A stretch of DNA of 64,000 nucleotides, taken from NCBI GenBank assembly GCA_947846985.1, contig CANTUZ010000001.1:111741757-111805756 (forward strand), given 5' to 3'. The stretch comes from Fratercula arctica (lineage: Eukaryota > Chordata > Aves > Charadriiformes > Alcidae). Positions 1-11,313 of this stretch are shown here, in pieces; within the stretch, counting starts at the first letter, position 1, and each line of letters begins with the position of its first letter. The notes under the pieces were generated by a model, which was not told the origin of the DNA, made no database searches, and saw only the letters and a list, made by a program, of their open reading frames with translations. Position numbers and translations under genes: made by a program.

Positions 1-445
1 TGTATTGCCACCACCACCATTTTTTTCCTTCATATTAATTCTGCTTCCATGTCTGAAATGTCACTCTGGGAACTGCTGCCAGATGTTGTTTGGATGAAGG
101 TGACAGAAAGTGTTATAATACTAGATGAGTCTGGCATATGTGCATCACCTATAATAAAGTTCTACCTGCAAGAGCAATGATAATTTAAACAAACTGATGA
201 GCTTTTGCTGAAGAAGAGAAGCTATGGCCAGCACTGGATAAGTAGCATGAAATTCTGTATCCCACTGAGGGCTCGCTGTGAGCACGTCTCTAATAGCAAA
301 CTTCTGAGTTATGGTATAAATGTATGCTAAAAATATTAAGAAGTTTTAGCCTTGAGAAAATTTAATTCAGTGTTTTCAGTGCTCAGTCCTGAGCACCGAA
401 AGTATTTGGTAGCTCTGGTCATAAAACAAAGATGATGTGGATCCT
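1..445. other. Unique AT-rich non-coding stretch
   Basis: No open frame of note, no recognised repeat and no RNA gene seen. It starts with a short CCA microsatellite (about 10-21) and runs up to the LTR fragment at 446. Confidence 0.5.
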
Positions 446-556
446 TGTCCTGGTTTGAGATAGAACAAACCAATTTTCTTTGCAGTAATTTTACTTTTCA
501 GTTAAGTCTCTTCTAACTGACTGCACTCCCTGAAATTTATGGTACATTTTACCAAC
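446..556 (+). mobile_element. 5' fragment of a TGTCCTGG-type ERV LTR
   Basis: The stretch starts TGTCCTGGTTT and can be aligned by eye with the 5' end of the solo LTR at 45737 (minus strand). Both read TGTCCTGGTTT, then CAATTTTCTTT, CAGTAATTTTA, TTTTTCAG/CTTTTCAG, and the shared block TCTTCTAACTGACTGCA, followed by CTGAAATT. The match fades after about 556, so the rest of U3, R and U5 is lost or too diverged to see. Birds carry large families of ERV LTRs starting this way; I infer an ERVL-like class but cannot name the subfamily. The fragment is in the opposite orientation to the copy at 44.5-45.7 kb. Confidence 0.75.
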
Positions 557-3500
557 TAACTCTGTTGAGGTTTAGGCTGGGTGGGCCACTGAATGAATGA
601 CAATGCTTCATGGTCCTTCCCATAGCATGCATTTCCAGAGAGAAGTATTTTATTTTGCCAGGATTTTCGTTTGGTTGTGTCCCCCCACCCCCAGTTTATC
701 AGAACAATAATTTTCTTTTTATTAATCTGCATTTTCTCTCTACTTTTCACTGCATTTTACTTTTATATTTACCAGGGAACAGAAAATACTGTGTTGTCAG
801 ACGTCTGTAAAACAAAAAATATTGTTGACAATAATTAAAGAAGAAAATCAACATTATGCCCTTTGGTTCCACTATTATCTGTATACTGCTATCTATCTAA
901 AAATACGTATCTGGAATGTACATGTTGACACACAGATACTTGTACACACACAGAGACACATTTGCAGAGAGCACACATAGCACATCGTTATACACTATAT
1001 TTGAGGTGTAAAGAGCCTCAGAAGGCATTGAAATTACAAATACTCCTATTTTAAGTCTCCAGAGTAATTTCACTTTAAGTGAGATTAAAATCCAGTATAA
1101 GTATTATGAATGGGACTATTATTCAAGTTAGATGACAGTTCCCATTATAAAGCCCTGATTTTGGCGGCTTATAATTTTGCTGAACTTCATAATCTTTCAG
1201 GCTGACGTGTTCCTCATTGGCAGGACAGGGCTGGAGGCCATATGGCTCAGAAGAATGGTCCAACTGTCAGGAATACAGTCTGTCTCCTAAAATGAAACTT
1301 CATTTTATCTCTTCAGAGCCTATTCTTGCTCCCTGCCACTAATTTCAACAGATACAGTGACCCTGGGCTCAGCCTCTCCTTGCTGCCTGCCAACAGCGAG
1401 ATGAGGGTCTGGGCAGGACATGAAAGGGCAAGAGTGGTGAGGAGACTGGAGGGAAAGTAGTCCCTACTCCTGTTGTGAGCCATAATGTCAACTTCTCCTT
1501 TTGCTACCTCTTCCCATTTTATATTTGAACCCCACGTTCCCCAGCTCAATGGGAGGCCAGAGGAGGAACAATCCTGAACTTCTTTGCTGTCCCTCAGTTA
1601 AAGAGAATACATGCACATACCTATTTCAGCCAACAGTCGAAGGTTACAAGTGACAAATGTGACGTGATGCAACTAACTTACACTAAACCAATTTGTATTC
1701 CTCATTTTCTGGGACCTGAGGATCTAATTTGCAGAACTGCTGAGCATTCGCAGTGTCAGGTGCTATCAAGAGAGTCTGTACAATGAACTGCAATACTAAC
1801 TAACACAAAAAAATCCTGAAAAGATAAATTGGTTCTCTCAGTGGGAAACCAAAACTGAGAGATACTTTTGACCACCACAGTGTTATAAAACTAAATGCCA
1901 CTTCTCCATGGTTGACTTATAGCCTTGGTAGAATACAACTAACTTGTGTATTTGTGTACTTTTTGTAGTGAAAAATCAAGCAATGGAACCAATGCAAACC
2001 AAAACAATGATAATTCTGCATTGTACATGGGGGCAGGCCAGAGCAAGATATGCCTATCTGTGCTGGAGTTAACGAGAAATTATGGTTCTGTCTTTTTCAA
2101 CGCTGCATTGAACAAGAAACGCTTTTTTTACAGAGATCCCTAAATCAGCATTAAAAGAACCTTTTCAAAGTTTGCTGCTTGAAGTTAAACATATTCATCT
2201 GCATGGAGCACAAAAAATAATTAAGAACTGCAGATAATCAGTTCCTGTGTATCTGTATTAATGTCATAGTACTTTGGGACATGTAAAAGGTATTGTAAGC
2301 TAAAAGAACAGGTATCAGTTCTCTGTGGGAACTGTGCTGGTGGCATGTATTCATAAGCAAGATTACTTGAGAAATTTACTCTTCAATGAAATAGAGAGGA
2401 AGCTATTTCATACAAGAGAGAAGAACATACATCTGCTTACTCAGCACAGAGTAGAAGACATGCAGTAACTCATTCAGTTACAGAAACTCATAATATCTGT
2501 GGACTGAGCTTGGCCTGTTACACTACTGATCTGAACACAGATGTACACATTGTAGAAACTCAGGCTGTCAGGAAATAGAATCCACAAAATCAGGGAAAGA
2601 CAAAATGAATTAGAATATGCTGCAATTTTGAGTGTATTATGATTTCTTTTTGCCCACTACAGTATTAGCTATCAAATAAAAAACAATTTATATGTATGAA
2701 AATGTGGTATTACTGGTTCTTCAGTAGTCATACAGAACTATTTCAGTGTTGTTCCCTTGTCTGCTTGCTTTTCTGACTCTTTTCTGTGCAAAAGTTTGTT
2801 TCCTAGTTTATACCATAATTTGTTTTTCCATTAATTCTTTGAAAATACCTGGGGAAGCAAGTAGTGATGTTACCTCATCTTCATTTTACATTATACAGAT
2901 CTTCCATAAATTCAACAAAGCAAAAAGTATTATATTAAGTGCAAAAAGAGGTGGCATGGATAAACTACTGGCTGTATTAGGGCAGGAGTCTCTAAATAAG
3001 ATTTTGCATCACTGCTACCTTTGATGCTGGAGAAGCTCCCAACTCTGCCAAGATTGCTTACTCAGTACTGCAACCACCCGTCCATGCCATCCTCCACATT
3101 CCTGGTCTACAGAATAGGATCATAAGCATCTACACTACTTAAGTTGGTTCCCTTTCCCTCCTCCCTCCTACCATGGTTCTTCAGAAATTTAAGGCCAGGC
3201 ATCCTTACTAGTCTGTCCGTAAAACACCTAACTTCTCAACCCAAGATCCTTTCGCCTTGCTTAGCCTGGACACAGCCCAACACTCCAACAGTCGGCTGCG
3301 CACCTGCTGCACTCTGGTAGGTAGAGGCAGCAGCTGCAAAGCCCCAAATCTGTAAGCTGAGTCTCAAGGGAATTGGGAACTTACCAGCAGCAAATTAGCA
3401 ATGACGATTGGAAAATTTTAGCTCTGAGACACCTCTAACAAGTGCAGGTCAGTTGTCTGGGCCTACACGTCTAATAACGTTTTAGATAACCCAAACAGGT

Positions 3501-3940
3501 CCCAAACAGGCATCCACATGCTTTGCATACAGAAGACTGGAGAAACTCATCCTTCTGAATGGAAGACGGAGGATATCCCAGGGCACCTAAAGTGTTATCA
3601 GATGTCTCTGTTTAGCCGATTAAATGGTGTAGTCTTACCCAATAGTTTTCAACATGGACTAGAGATTCCTCTGTTCACTAATATTTGGATCTCCCATTCT
3701 GAGATATAAATAGGTCATGCCTATCAGAAGGACAATTGCCTTCAGAGCTTGGTGCTCTCCAAATGCAATAACTGATGCTAAAATATTTACGTGGAAGACA
3801 CTGAAATTTTTCATTTATCTGGCTGCTTTCAGGAAGCCTTAGGTATCTTTCAAAGCTAATGGTATACTTCACATGATCAGTTCTGAAAAAGCAGTCACCT
3901 ACATGTTATCTAGACTGTGTTCAAAGACATACAGAACTAC
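557..3940. other. Non-coding, mostly AT-rich stretch
   Basis: All open frames here are short (under about 95 codons), lack recognisable motifs and have no convincing splice context. 3020-3360 is more pyrimidine- and GC-rich than its surroundings, but I recognise nothing in it. Short A and T runs occur throughout. Confidence 0.5.
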
Positions 3941-4133
3941 ACAGAAACATATATATATTTACATATATATACATATGCATATATGTATAAATACATACAA
4001 GTGTATATATACACACAATATACATAAAAATTAAAAAAAAAAAACAAAAACAAAACAAAACAAAAAAAACACCCAAAAAAGTAAATGAAAACCATAACCC
4101 CCTCCAAGTCATATAAATATATATATATATAAA
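3941..4133. repeat. Compound (TA)n and A/C-rich low-complexity tract
   Basis: 3941-4020 is dominated by ATAT and ACATAT steps. 4031-4080 is an A-run interrupted by single C residues (CAAAA and CAAAAAA steps). 4111-4133 is again (AT)n. The 79-codon minus-strand open frame across this tract is an artefact of the low complexity. Confidence 0.85.
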
Positions 4134-4815
4134 ATCAGCCATAAGGAAGAGCTTCAGCAAGTCAGAGAAAAGGGTGAACTTCTCAGTTATTTCTGGCTAA
4201 CTAATGAGTAAAACAGATAAATGTGTTAACTACTTTCCTAAGCAGAGTCTCAGGGGATGTGGAGAGGAAACATATGCCAATGATTGTAAAGGGGGACTGT
4301 TGCTCACTTTTAATTGCAAAACATATCAGTAGGTTTGGGTTCTTCTAAATACTGTTTAAACTAGTACTTTAAAAATAAGAATATACAATGCAAATAATTG
4401 AGCACTGCAACAACTATAACTATTGTAAATATGAAAAGACTGTATCTTTGAGTACTGTCACAATATTTATCTTAGAAAGTTACCCAAACTCTAGTTTAGG
4501 TATATATATCAGTATATTGGGATATTATATCAGTATTTCACCATTCATCAGCCACTTGGTAGTTACATGTCAGTTTAAGAGTTAATTGACTACTGATCCT
4601 CTTATTTTCTCTGCCTCTGTCCTTAATATTTTCTATCTTAAATTTCCTAATGAAAGAGTAAAATATATAAGCATAATTTTTTTTCTCTGACAATTTGTAA
4701 GCGAATTCTTGCTGTTCTTAATTTTAGCTCTAGAGGGCTAGACAAGGCTAACATTAAAAAAAAGAAATAAAATAAAAAAAAATATTTTAAGTATTAAATT
4801 CACTACAAACCTTAT

Positions 4816-6250
4816 GAATCATAGAATTGTTTAGTTTGAAAAAGACCTTTAAGATCACCAAGTCCAACCATTAACCTTACACTGCTAAGTCTGCCACTAA
4901 TCCATGTCACTAAGCACCACATCTACATTATGTGTCTTTTAAATATCTTCAGGGATGGTGACTCAGCCGCTTCCCTGGGCAGCCTGTTCCAATGCTCGAT
5001 AACTCTTTCAATGAAGAAATTTTTTCTAACATACAAACTAAACCTCCCCTAGTACAACTTGAGGCAATTTCCTCTTGTCCTATCACTTGTTATTTGGGAG
5101 AAGAGACTGACCCCCAACTCTCTACACCCTCCTTTCAGGTAGTTGTAGAGAGCGATAAGGTCTCCCATGAGAGCCTCCTTTTCTCCAGGCTAAACAACCC
5201 CATCTGCAACTCATAAGACTTGTGCTCTAGGCCCCTCACCAGCTTTGTTGCCCTTCTCTGGACATGCTCCAGTACCTCGATGTCTTTCTTATAGCGAAGG
5301 GCCTAAAACTGAACACAGTATTTGAGGTGTGGCCTCCCTAGTGCCAAACACAGGGGGACAATCACTTCTCTAGTCCTGTTCACCACATTATTTCTGATAC
5401 AAGACAGGATGCTCTTGTCCACCTGGGCACACTGTTGGCTCATATTCATGTGGCTGTTGACTAACACCCCCAGGTCCTTCTCCACCAGGCAGTTTTCCAG
5501 CCACTCTTCCTACCCTGTAGCATTGTGTGTGGTTGTTGTGACCCAAGTGCAGGACCCAGCACTTGGCCTTGTTGAACCTCATACAATTGGCCTCCCCAGA
5601 TCCCTCTGTAGGGCCTTCCTACCCTCAGGGAGATCAACAGTCCCACCCAACTTGGTGTCATCTGCAAATTTATTGAGTGTACACTCAATCCCCTCGTCCA
5701 GATCATTGATAAAAATACTAAAGAGAACCAGCCCCAATACTGAGCCCTGGGGAACACCACTTGTGACTGGCTGCCAATTGAATTTAACTGTATTCACCAC
5801 AACTCTTGGGCCCAGCCATCCAGCCAGTGTTTTACCCAGCAAAGAGTATGCCCATCCAAGCCTTGAGCATTCAGTTTCTCCAGGAGAATATGGTGGGAAA
5901 TGGTGTCAAAAGCTTTACTAAAGTCTAGGTAGAAACATCCACGGCCTTTCCCTCATCGACAAAACAGGTTGCCTTGTCATAGAAGGAGATCAGGCTAGTC
6001 AAGCAGGACCTGCCTTTCATAAACCCATGCTGACTCGGCCTGATCATTTGGTTGTCCTGTGAGTGCCGCATGATGTCACTCAAGATGACGTGCTCCAAAA
6101 CCTTCACCAGCACTGAGGTCAGACTGACAGGCCTGTCATTTCCCAGATCTTCCTTGTGGCTCTTCTTGTAGATGGACTTCACATTTGCTAACCTTCAGTC
6201 AACTGGGACCTCCCTGGTTAGCTAGGACTGCTGACAAATGATGGAAAGTA
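4816..6250 (-). mobile_element. CR1 LINE, 5'-truncated, 3' end intact
   Basis: A non-LTR retrotransposon of the CR1 clade lies on the minus strand. Its 3' end is at 4816, where the plus strand reads GAATCATAGAATTGTTTAG, the reverse complement of the usual CR1 tail with its ATTCTATG terminal unit. This is followed by the 3' UTR and then reverse-transcriptase coding remnants up to about 6182. Similarity to CR1 stops near 6250, so the copy lacks the 5' UTR, ORF1 and the endonuclease part of ORF2. That is the ordinary 5' truncation of CR1 inserts. I see no clear target-site duplication, also usual for CR1. Frameshifts and stops show it is dead. The boundary at 6250 is approximate. Confidence 0.93.
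5303..6182 (-). pseudogene. CR1 ORF2 reverse-transcriptase remnant (broken)
   Basis: This is the C-terminal half of the CR1 ORF2 polyprotein, which in an active element supplies reverse transcriptase for target-primed integration. Reading on the minus strand, 6182-5925 encodes the segment with QHGFMKGRSCLTSL and FVDEGKAVDV, which precedes RT catalytic motif A. A frameshift follows. 5842-5579 then carries [21 protein letters not shown] and the catalytic block KFADDTKL, with both aspartates of the FADD (YxDD-equivalent) motif kept. After further shifts, 5582-5388 has FNKAKCWVLHLG and 5485-5303 has EKDLGVLVN and the region after the RT core. At least two frame changes and several stops prevent a full product. 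Plus-strand frames over the same interval, including a 199-codon one at 5322-5921, are antisense shadows. Confidence 0.9.
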
Positions 6251-8999
6251 ATTAGAAAATTACAACCATGTTTGAAAGAAAATTATGCTATTAGAGGTGT
6301 TAAGTCTTTACAGTTTTCTTTAAAAATGGGTAAACACTGCATTAGTTTCATCAGTTTGAAAAAGGTTGCAACATCAACTTCACCATTATGAGATAGTTCA
6401 ATATGTCTAAAGGATAGTAACACTGTAAATACCTTAAGTATGTGAAAAGATTAGACCCTAAAGACTTCATCTATGAGACACAATGGATAAGAAATAAGAC
6501 TTCATTATATCTGCTCTTTACTAGACAAAACCTTTTTCTCATTCAGTTGCGTTAGGCTTTGGATTACCAATTTAAAATTAGGTATATCCAAGCCAAATTT
6601 ATTTAGCTGAAAACTCCTTGAGATGCAACTTTTGATCTTCCATGCATCAGAAGGTCTTGTGATGAAACACTTAGCTTCAACAACATTACTACTACGTATC
6701 AAACCAGATACCTCTTAGATGTTCTTAGCTTAATATAGGAATCATGTACTGTAGATCAGAAGAAATACATGATTTTTTAAAAGTTTCTGTATTCCTTTGA
6801 AAATCTTTTCTCTCACAGTATTCTCCAGTGTAGGTGGAGTTGGAAGTAAATATTCTTGGAATTTACATAACAGTCCAGAATAGAAAAGCACAGAATTAAC
6901 AAACTCTTGCGTGTAACTTCAAAAGTGTTTACAAGGCAAGTGTTTTGCATGGCGAGTCTTGTCTTGTTCTGGATGCTTACAGCATCAAACAGTCCGTGAC
7001 TTTTGATAAATTCTAGTGTTCTTACATAAGTCATCCCACTAAATATTTTGTCTGATCTAACATGCTGACTTAGTTTTATTTGCTTTTGGGATTATGAGTC
7101 TGTTGGCTAAGCTTCAGATATTTTATTCAGTTTTTCTTCATAATCAGAGAATCTAAAAAAATTTCTAACAATCTAATCATATTTCGCTGGCAGTTGAAGA
7201 AAAGTGCTGAAGTTAAGTGCCAGCTACCACAAGATAGCACCACAAGCAATGGTACCATGTAAACCATTGCAAGAAACATATCACATCTGATTCTGTAGTG
7301 CAATTAAATGCCATGAGCTCATCTGCTATGTGAGTAACTGTAAGAATCCTTTACCATCCATGTGGATTCTGCCTAGATCTCTATGTGCATTTGGCCACAG
7401 TTCTTTCTGTCTTTGAGTTACCTGTATTTGGAGTGTGCTCTGGAACAAAATGCTCCCAGTTTCCAATAATCTCCATGTAACTGGCCAGGTCCCCTCTGAG
7501 ACTACAGCTCTGGATTCTGCTGAAATATTTACAAGGGAGCACAACAGAAATGCAATATAGTCTACACTTTCCTTAGACTTCAAAACGTATTTTGTCTCAT
7601 GTTCAAGAACAGATCATTATAAACAGTTAGGCTTCTGGAGGACAGATTAGGTATGTCTCTGCTCTAGAATATATTGTGCCACAAAAATGAATCCACAAGG
7701 GATTCAGATTTTATTTTTATTTAGCTATCTGGATGAGTTTTTTCTCATTTCTTATGACCAAAAAATTGAAGTTTGTAATAACATGCATTTTTTTTTTATT
7801 TTATTTCAACTTTAATCACTGGCCTTCAGTGTTGTTTCTACACTTGTATCAGGTTTGTCCTCAAAACCTCACATGAACTGAAAAGTCATCTGTTTGCTTC
7901 CATTTTCTAAAAGCCTTCCAAAGTATTGCTCATTACTGTGCAACAACTTACTACAGTTTGATCTCCAAATACAACACTATCCTGCTACAATACCTGGAGG
8001 AATTTGTTCATACCTGTACACCCGTTTTCCTGCCTATCCTTACTGCTTAGGCAACTCTGTTCCAAGGGCAGTGCTTCACTGACCGGATGTTGTGCACCAT
8101 AAAATACCAAGCCTAACTGGAATATCAGAATACTATTCTCATAAAAATGTGTGCTGGAAAATGCAGAAGACTGCATATCAAACTCAGTATTGCTCTTCAT
8201 TCCCGGTAAATTTACTGAGCTAAACTATGTGCCTGTGCATTTTTAGCTATAGTTTAGGAACCAGTTTTGTTCTAGGGTCATTCACTGCCTGGCTCTCCAT
8301 TGAGCATTTCTATATTTGGGTCTACTTTAAAATCATAAGAAGAAATCTGATTCTTTAAAAGAGACGTTTCCAAGCCTGTAGTAAAGATGACTGTTGGCAA
8401 AGGCCCATTAATGACAGAAGTATTAAGCATTCCTCTTTATTTTGTGGCTGGTGTGGTCTTTTAATTGATTGTGAAATTCCCAGAAATCAATTTCAAATTT
8501 AACAAGCACATTACAGTATGTGAGATTAAGCAGCTCAAGCATGTTTTTCAATGGCTTCTTCTAAGGTAGTTCCCAAGTGGTAGGCATGTGTATTCCTTGA
8601 CTAGTCCATACAGCTAATACTTTTGCTGCAGCACTGTCCTAACATTAGCGCATCAGTCTTCTGCTCATTTTTGAAAATCCACAATAGGTGAGGGGGAGAA
8701 AAAAAAAAAAGTATCAAAGAAAACCTAGGGGAAAAAAATTTCCCAGGAAAAATCTCAAACCAAATTGCAATACAGCAAGGCAGAGATTTTTTGGTTTAGT
8801 GCAAAACAGAGTGAAGGAGGAAAACTTGAGCATGAAAACATATAAGATGATGATGATGATAATACCAGCAACATAATGGAAGAAAACAAATAGGAAAGTA
8901 ATTGCAAAAAATGCAGGATTCATTTTGATCTTTCTGAAAAATTACAACTTCTATTCATCTCAAAGTATTCTGGAATTATTTTACCTCAGTTTCAAACTA
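6251..8999. other. Non-coding AT-rich stretch
   Basis: No gene or recognised repeat. There is a T9 run at about 7790, an A-run at about 8699-8710 and a short GAT microsatellite near 8847-8860. The short open frames show no motif. Confidence 0.5.
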
Positions 9000-9165
9000 T
9001 TTGAACAATGTAGGTCAATTTTTAAGGAAAAAATGCCATTTTGAATCAAAAAGTCAAAGTTTCATTTTATAAATGTCAAAATGAAATGGTTTGGCATTTC
9101 CAAAATGAAACATTTCATTTCAGAAAGGTCAAAATGATATGTTTTGACATTTTTTAAATTCCTCC
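9000..9165. repeat. Cluster of palindromic TCAAAATGAAA-type units
   Basis: Between about 9040 and 9160 variants of TCAAAATGAAA, CAAAATG and their reverse complements recur every 20-30 bases. Examples are GTCAAAATGAAATGG, CCAAAATGAAACATTTCATT and GTCAAAATGATATG followed by TTTTGAC. Several form local hairpins, for instance AAATGAAA-CA-TTTCATTT. The pattern resembles a decayed palindrome-rich interspersed repeat, but I cannot name the family. Confidence 0.55.
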
Positions 9166-10988
9166 CCCTCTTTGTTCTGACCAGAACTATTAACCATATT
9201 CAACCTTGATTAGTTTCAGGCCTCTTTAAGCTCAATTTTCTATCTGAATTACTAGTTATAAAATAAAATTTGCCCAGTGTTATTACAACGAAGAAAACAA
9301 TATGATCTTTAAAACTACGCTGTGACTGCTTCTGCTATGGTAGTCTCTATCCCCTTCCTGCTTAGACTCACCCTCCAGCATCCAAGGATCTACCCACATA
9401 TTTTCACAGCTGTGAGAGTTGGCTTTTCCCTACTGCGTGCCTCTAAATTAAAAACAGTAACGCACTCAAAGGCACAATGTCTCAATTAAACCAGAAGCTG
9501 GACAGAGAATTAATTGTCCTAATGGACAGTTCTCAACATTTTTATAGTGCATATATATTGCCCAGGTGTTACAATTACAGTCACTATAAAAATGCTTATA
9601 GATGAATAAATGCACCATGTGAATCTAATGCAGAGTAATCTGCCCATTGCCCTTAGCAATAATATGTCAGCACTTCTTTTCTGTGTCTCATGGGCAGTCC
9701 AAGCTAAACCCAATATTGTTAGTTTGGCATCTTATGAATAAATAAATCATATTAAGTGCTGCAACCAGGACTGAGGTCAAAACAATGAATAAGAATAAAT
9801 AAGAGAAGTTATAATGTCTGCTTGCTGACTTGTTAGAAGATATGTGTAACAGACTGATAGATCACCCTACCACTGTTCTGCCAGTCATCGCAGGAGCAGC
9901 GCAGGGCAGGCAGAGGACAAGAGCAATGCTATTGTGCTGAGTGCAAATGAAGTGCACTAGATTTACAGCAATATCATACAGAAATACCTAGCCATGTAGT
10001 CATCTCCATGAGTGTTCCCGAAACAGCAGAGAGTGCGAAAGAGAATTATTCCTTTTTGCATGTGTTAAGGACAAATCTAGGGAAGACAGGAAAAAGGGAA
10101 GCAAAGGGAAGCTGTGACTTCTTTTTCCAACCATATCAGGTAAAGAGATCCTGATGAATGACAGATTTTGTGTCTTTTTGTCCATGATCTAGCTGAATGA
10201 ATATTTTTTTCTCAAGGCACTTCCTGAAATTTCTTCTCCTGCAAGCAGGTGCTCACCACCCCAAACAGCTTGAGTAAAAAATCAACAGTATACCTCCAAG
10301 AATCTAGGAGGTGTTAAGGGTTGTGATTTGCATTAGTTTTTTTGGTGTTTTTTTGTTTGTTTGGGTTTTTTTTAAAGTGAATATTTAGAAGCTTTGGCAT
10401 AAACCTGTCTCCAGAACATCTTAGGAAGGCCACAAACAAATATATTTAGTGATGCCTCACTTACAAGATCTTGCTGATTATGCCCGTACAGAAGTTTTCT
10501 CTTTTGATCCAGTCCATGCCTGTCTTGTCCTTTCACTCCTGATGAGAACATCCAGCTCCTTTCCACATACTCAAGTAAAACTACCGTGCTTGTGTCCTCC
10601 TCATGCCCTCAAAACCAGCAGTTGTCAATATGTGCTGGAGTTAGCTATGATGCACTGCATCTCCTGGAATCCTTCTTAGACTGAAGACTTTCAAGCTCTT
10701 AAACCTGGGTATGCAATCCTTTGTGCATAATGTTATCTGCTGACAAAATCAAATAGCATGTTATTAAAGTTTGAAAGGCTTTATCTATTTTTCATAAGCA
10801 TTTTAATAGGCACTGCATTCCCTTCTGCCTCCCATATGCTCAACAGCCAAACTGATCTCAAAATGGACATTGTATACTTGGACTTGTATTGCAGCATCTG
10901 TCTCACAGTTGGTAAATAGAAACAAGTGCCTAGCTCTAACTTATCAGCTAGACTTCAAGGGTTACTAAAGGACTGAAGCCTGAAAGGA
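9166..10988. other. Non-coding stretch with one T/G-rich tract
   Basis: No gene seen. 10337-10373 is a T-run tract broken by G residues (TTTTTTTGG, TTTGTTTGTTTGGG steps), the complement of the A/C-rich tracts found elsewhere in the window. The open frames at 10372-10679 overlap on both strands and carry no motif. Confidence 0.5.
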
Positions 10989-11313
10989 TTTTTTTTTTTT
11001 TTTTTTCCTTTTATTGGTGGTGCTGTACTGCTAGATTTTGAACCATAATTGCATTTGCCTCTAACTTGCTATTCTTAGAGCCATTTTGCCATTTGTCTAT
11101 TTTCTCTTTGGGAATACCATTCTTCATAGTAATGTGGATTAATGATTTCCAGTGTTGATGGAGCATGGAAACTTTGTGTTGATGTCCAAAGTCCTCTACC
11201 ACAACTTCACTAAGGTACATGACATAATACACCATATTGAATACATCATATTGTAACATCAAACAAAAGTGGTGCTTTGCAAAACTGCAATAAGCCTTTA
11301 CGACCTGAGACAT
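10989..11313 (-). other. Unrecognised 100-codon open frame followed by an A-tract
   Basis: On the minus strand an ATG at 11313 opens a 100-codon frame ending in TAA at 11013-11011. AATAAA (11015-11010) overlaps that stop, and an 18-base A-run (11006-10989) follows three bases later. I do not recognise the translation; it contains stretches such as QYDVFNMVYYVMYLSEVVVED and KNGIPKEKIDKW. The A-run next to an AATAAA is reminiscent of a retrotransposed transcript. However, the signal lies closer to the tail than the usual 10-30 bases, there is no 3' UTR after the stop, and no direct repeat flanks the block. The open frame may be chance. Confidence 0.3.

Noticed and set aside
5322..5921. 199-codon plus-strand open frame, the longest in the window
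   Set aside because: It is antisense to the CR1 reverse-transcriptase remnant. The minus strand carries the recognisable motifs ([17 protein letters not shown]).
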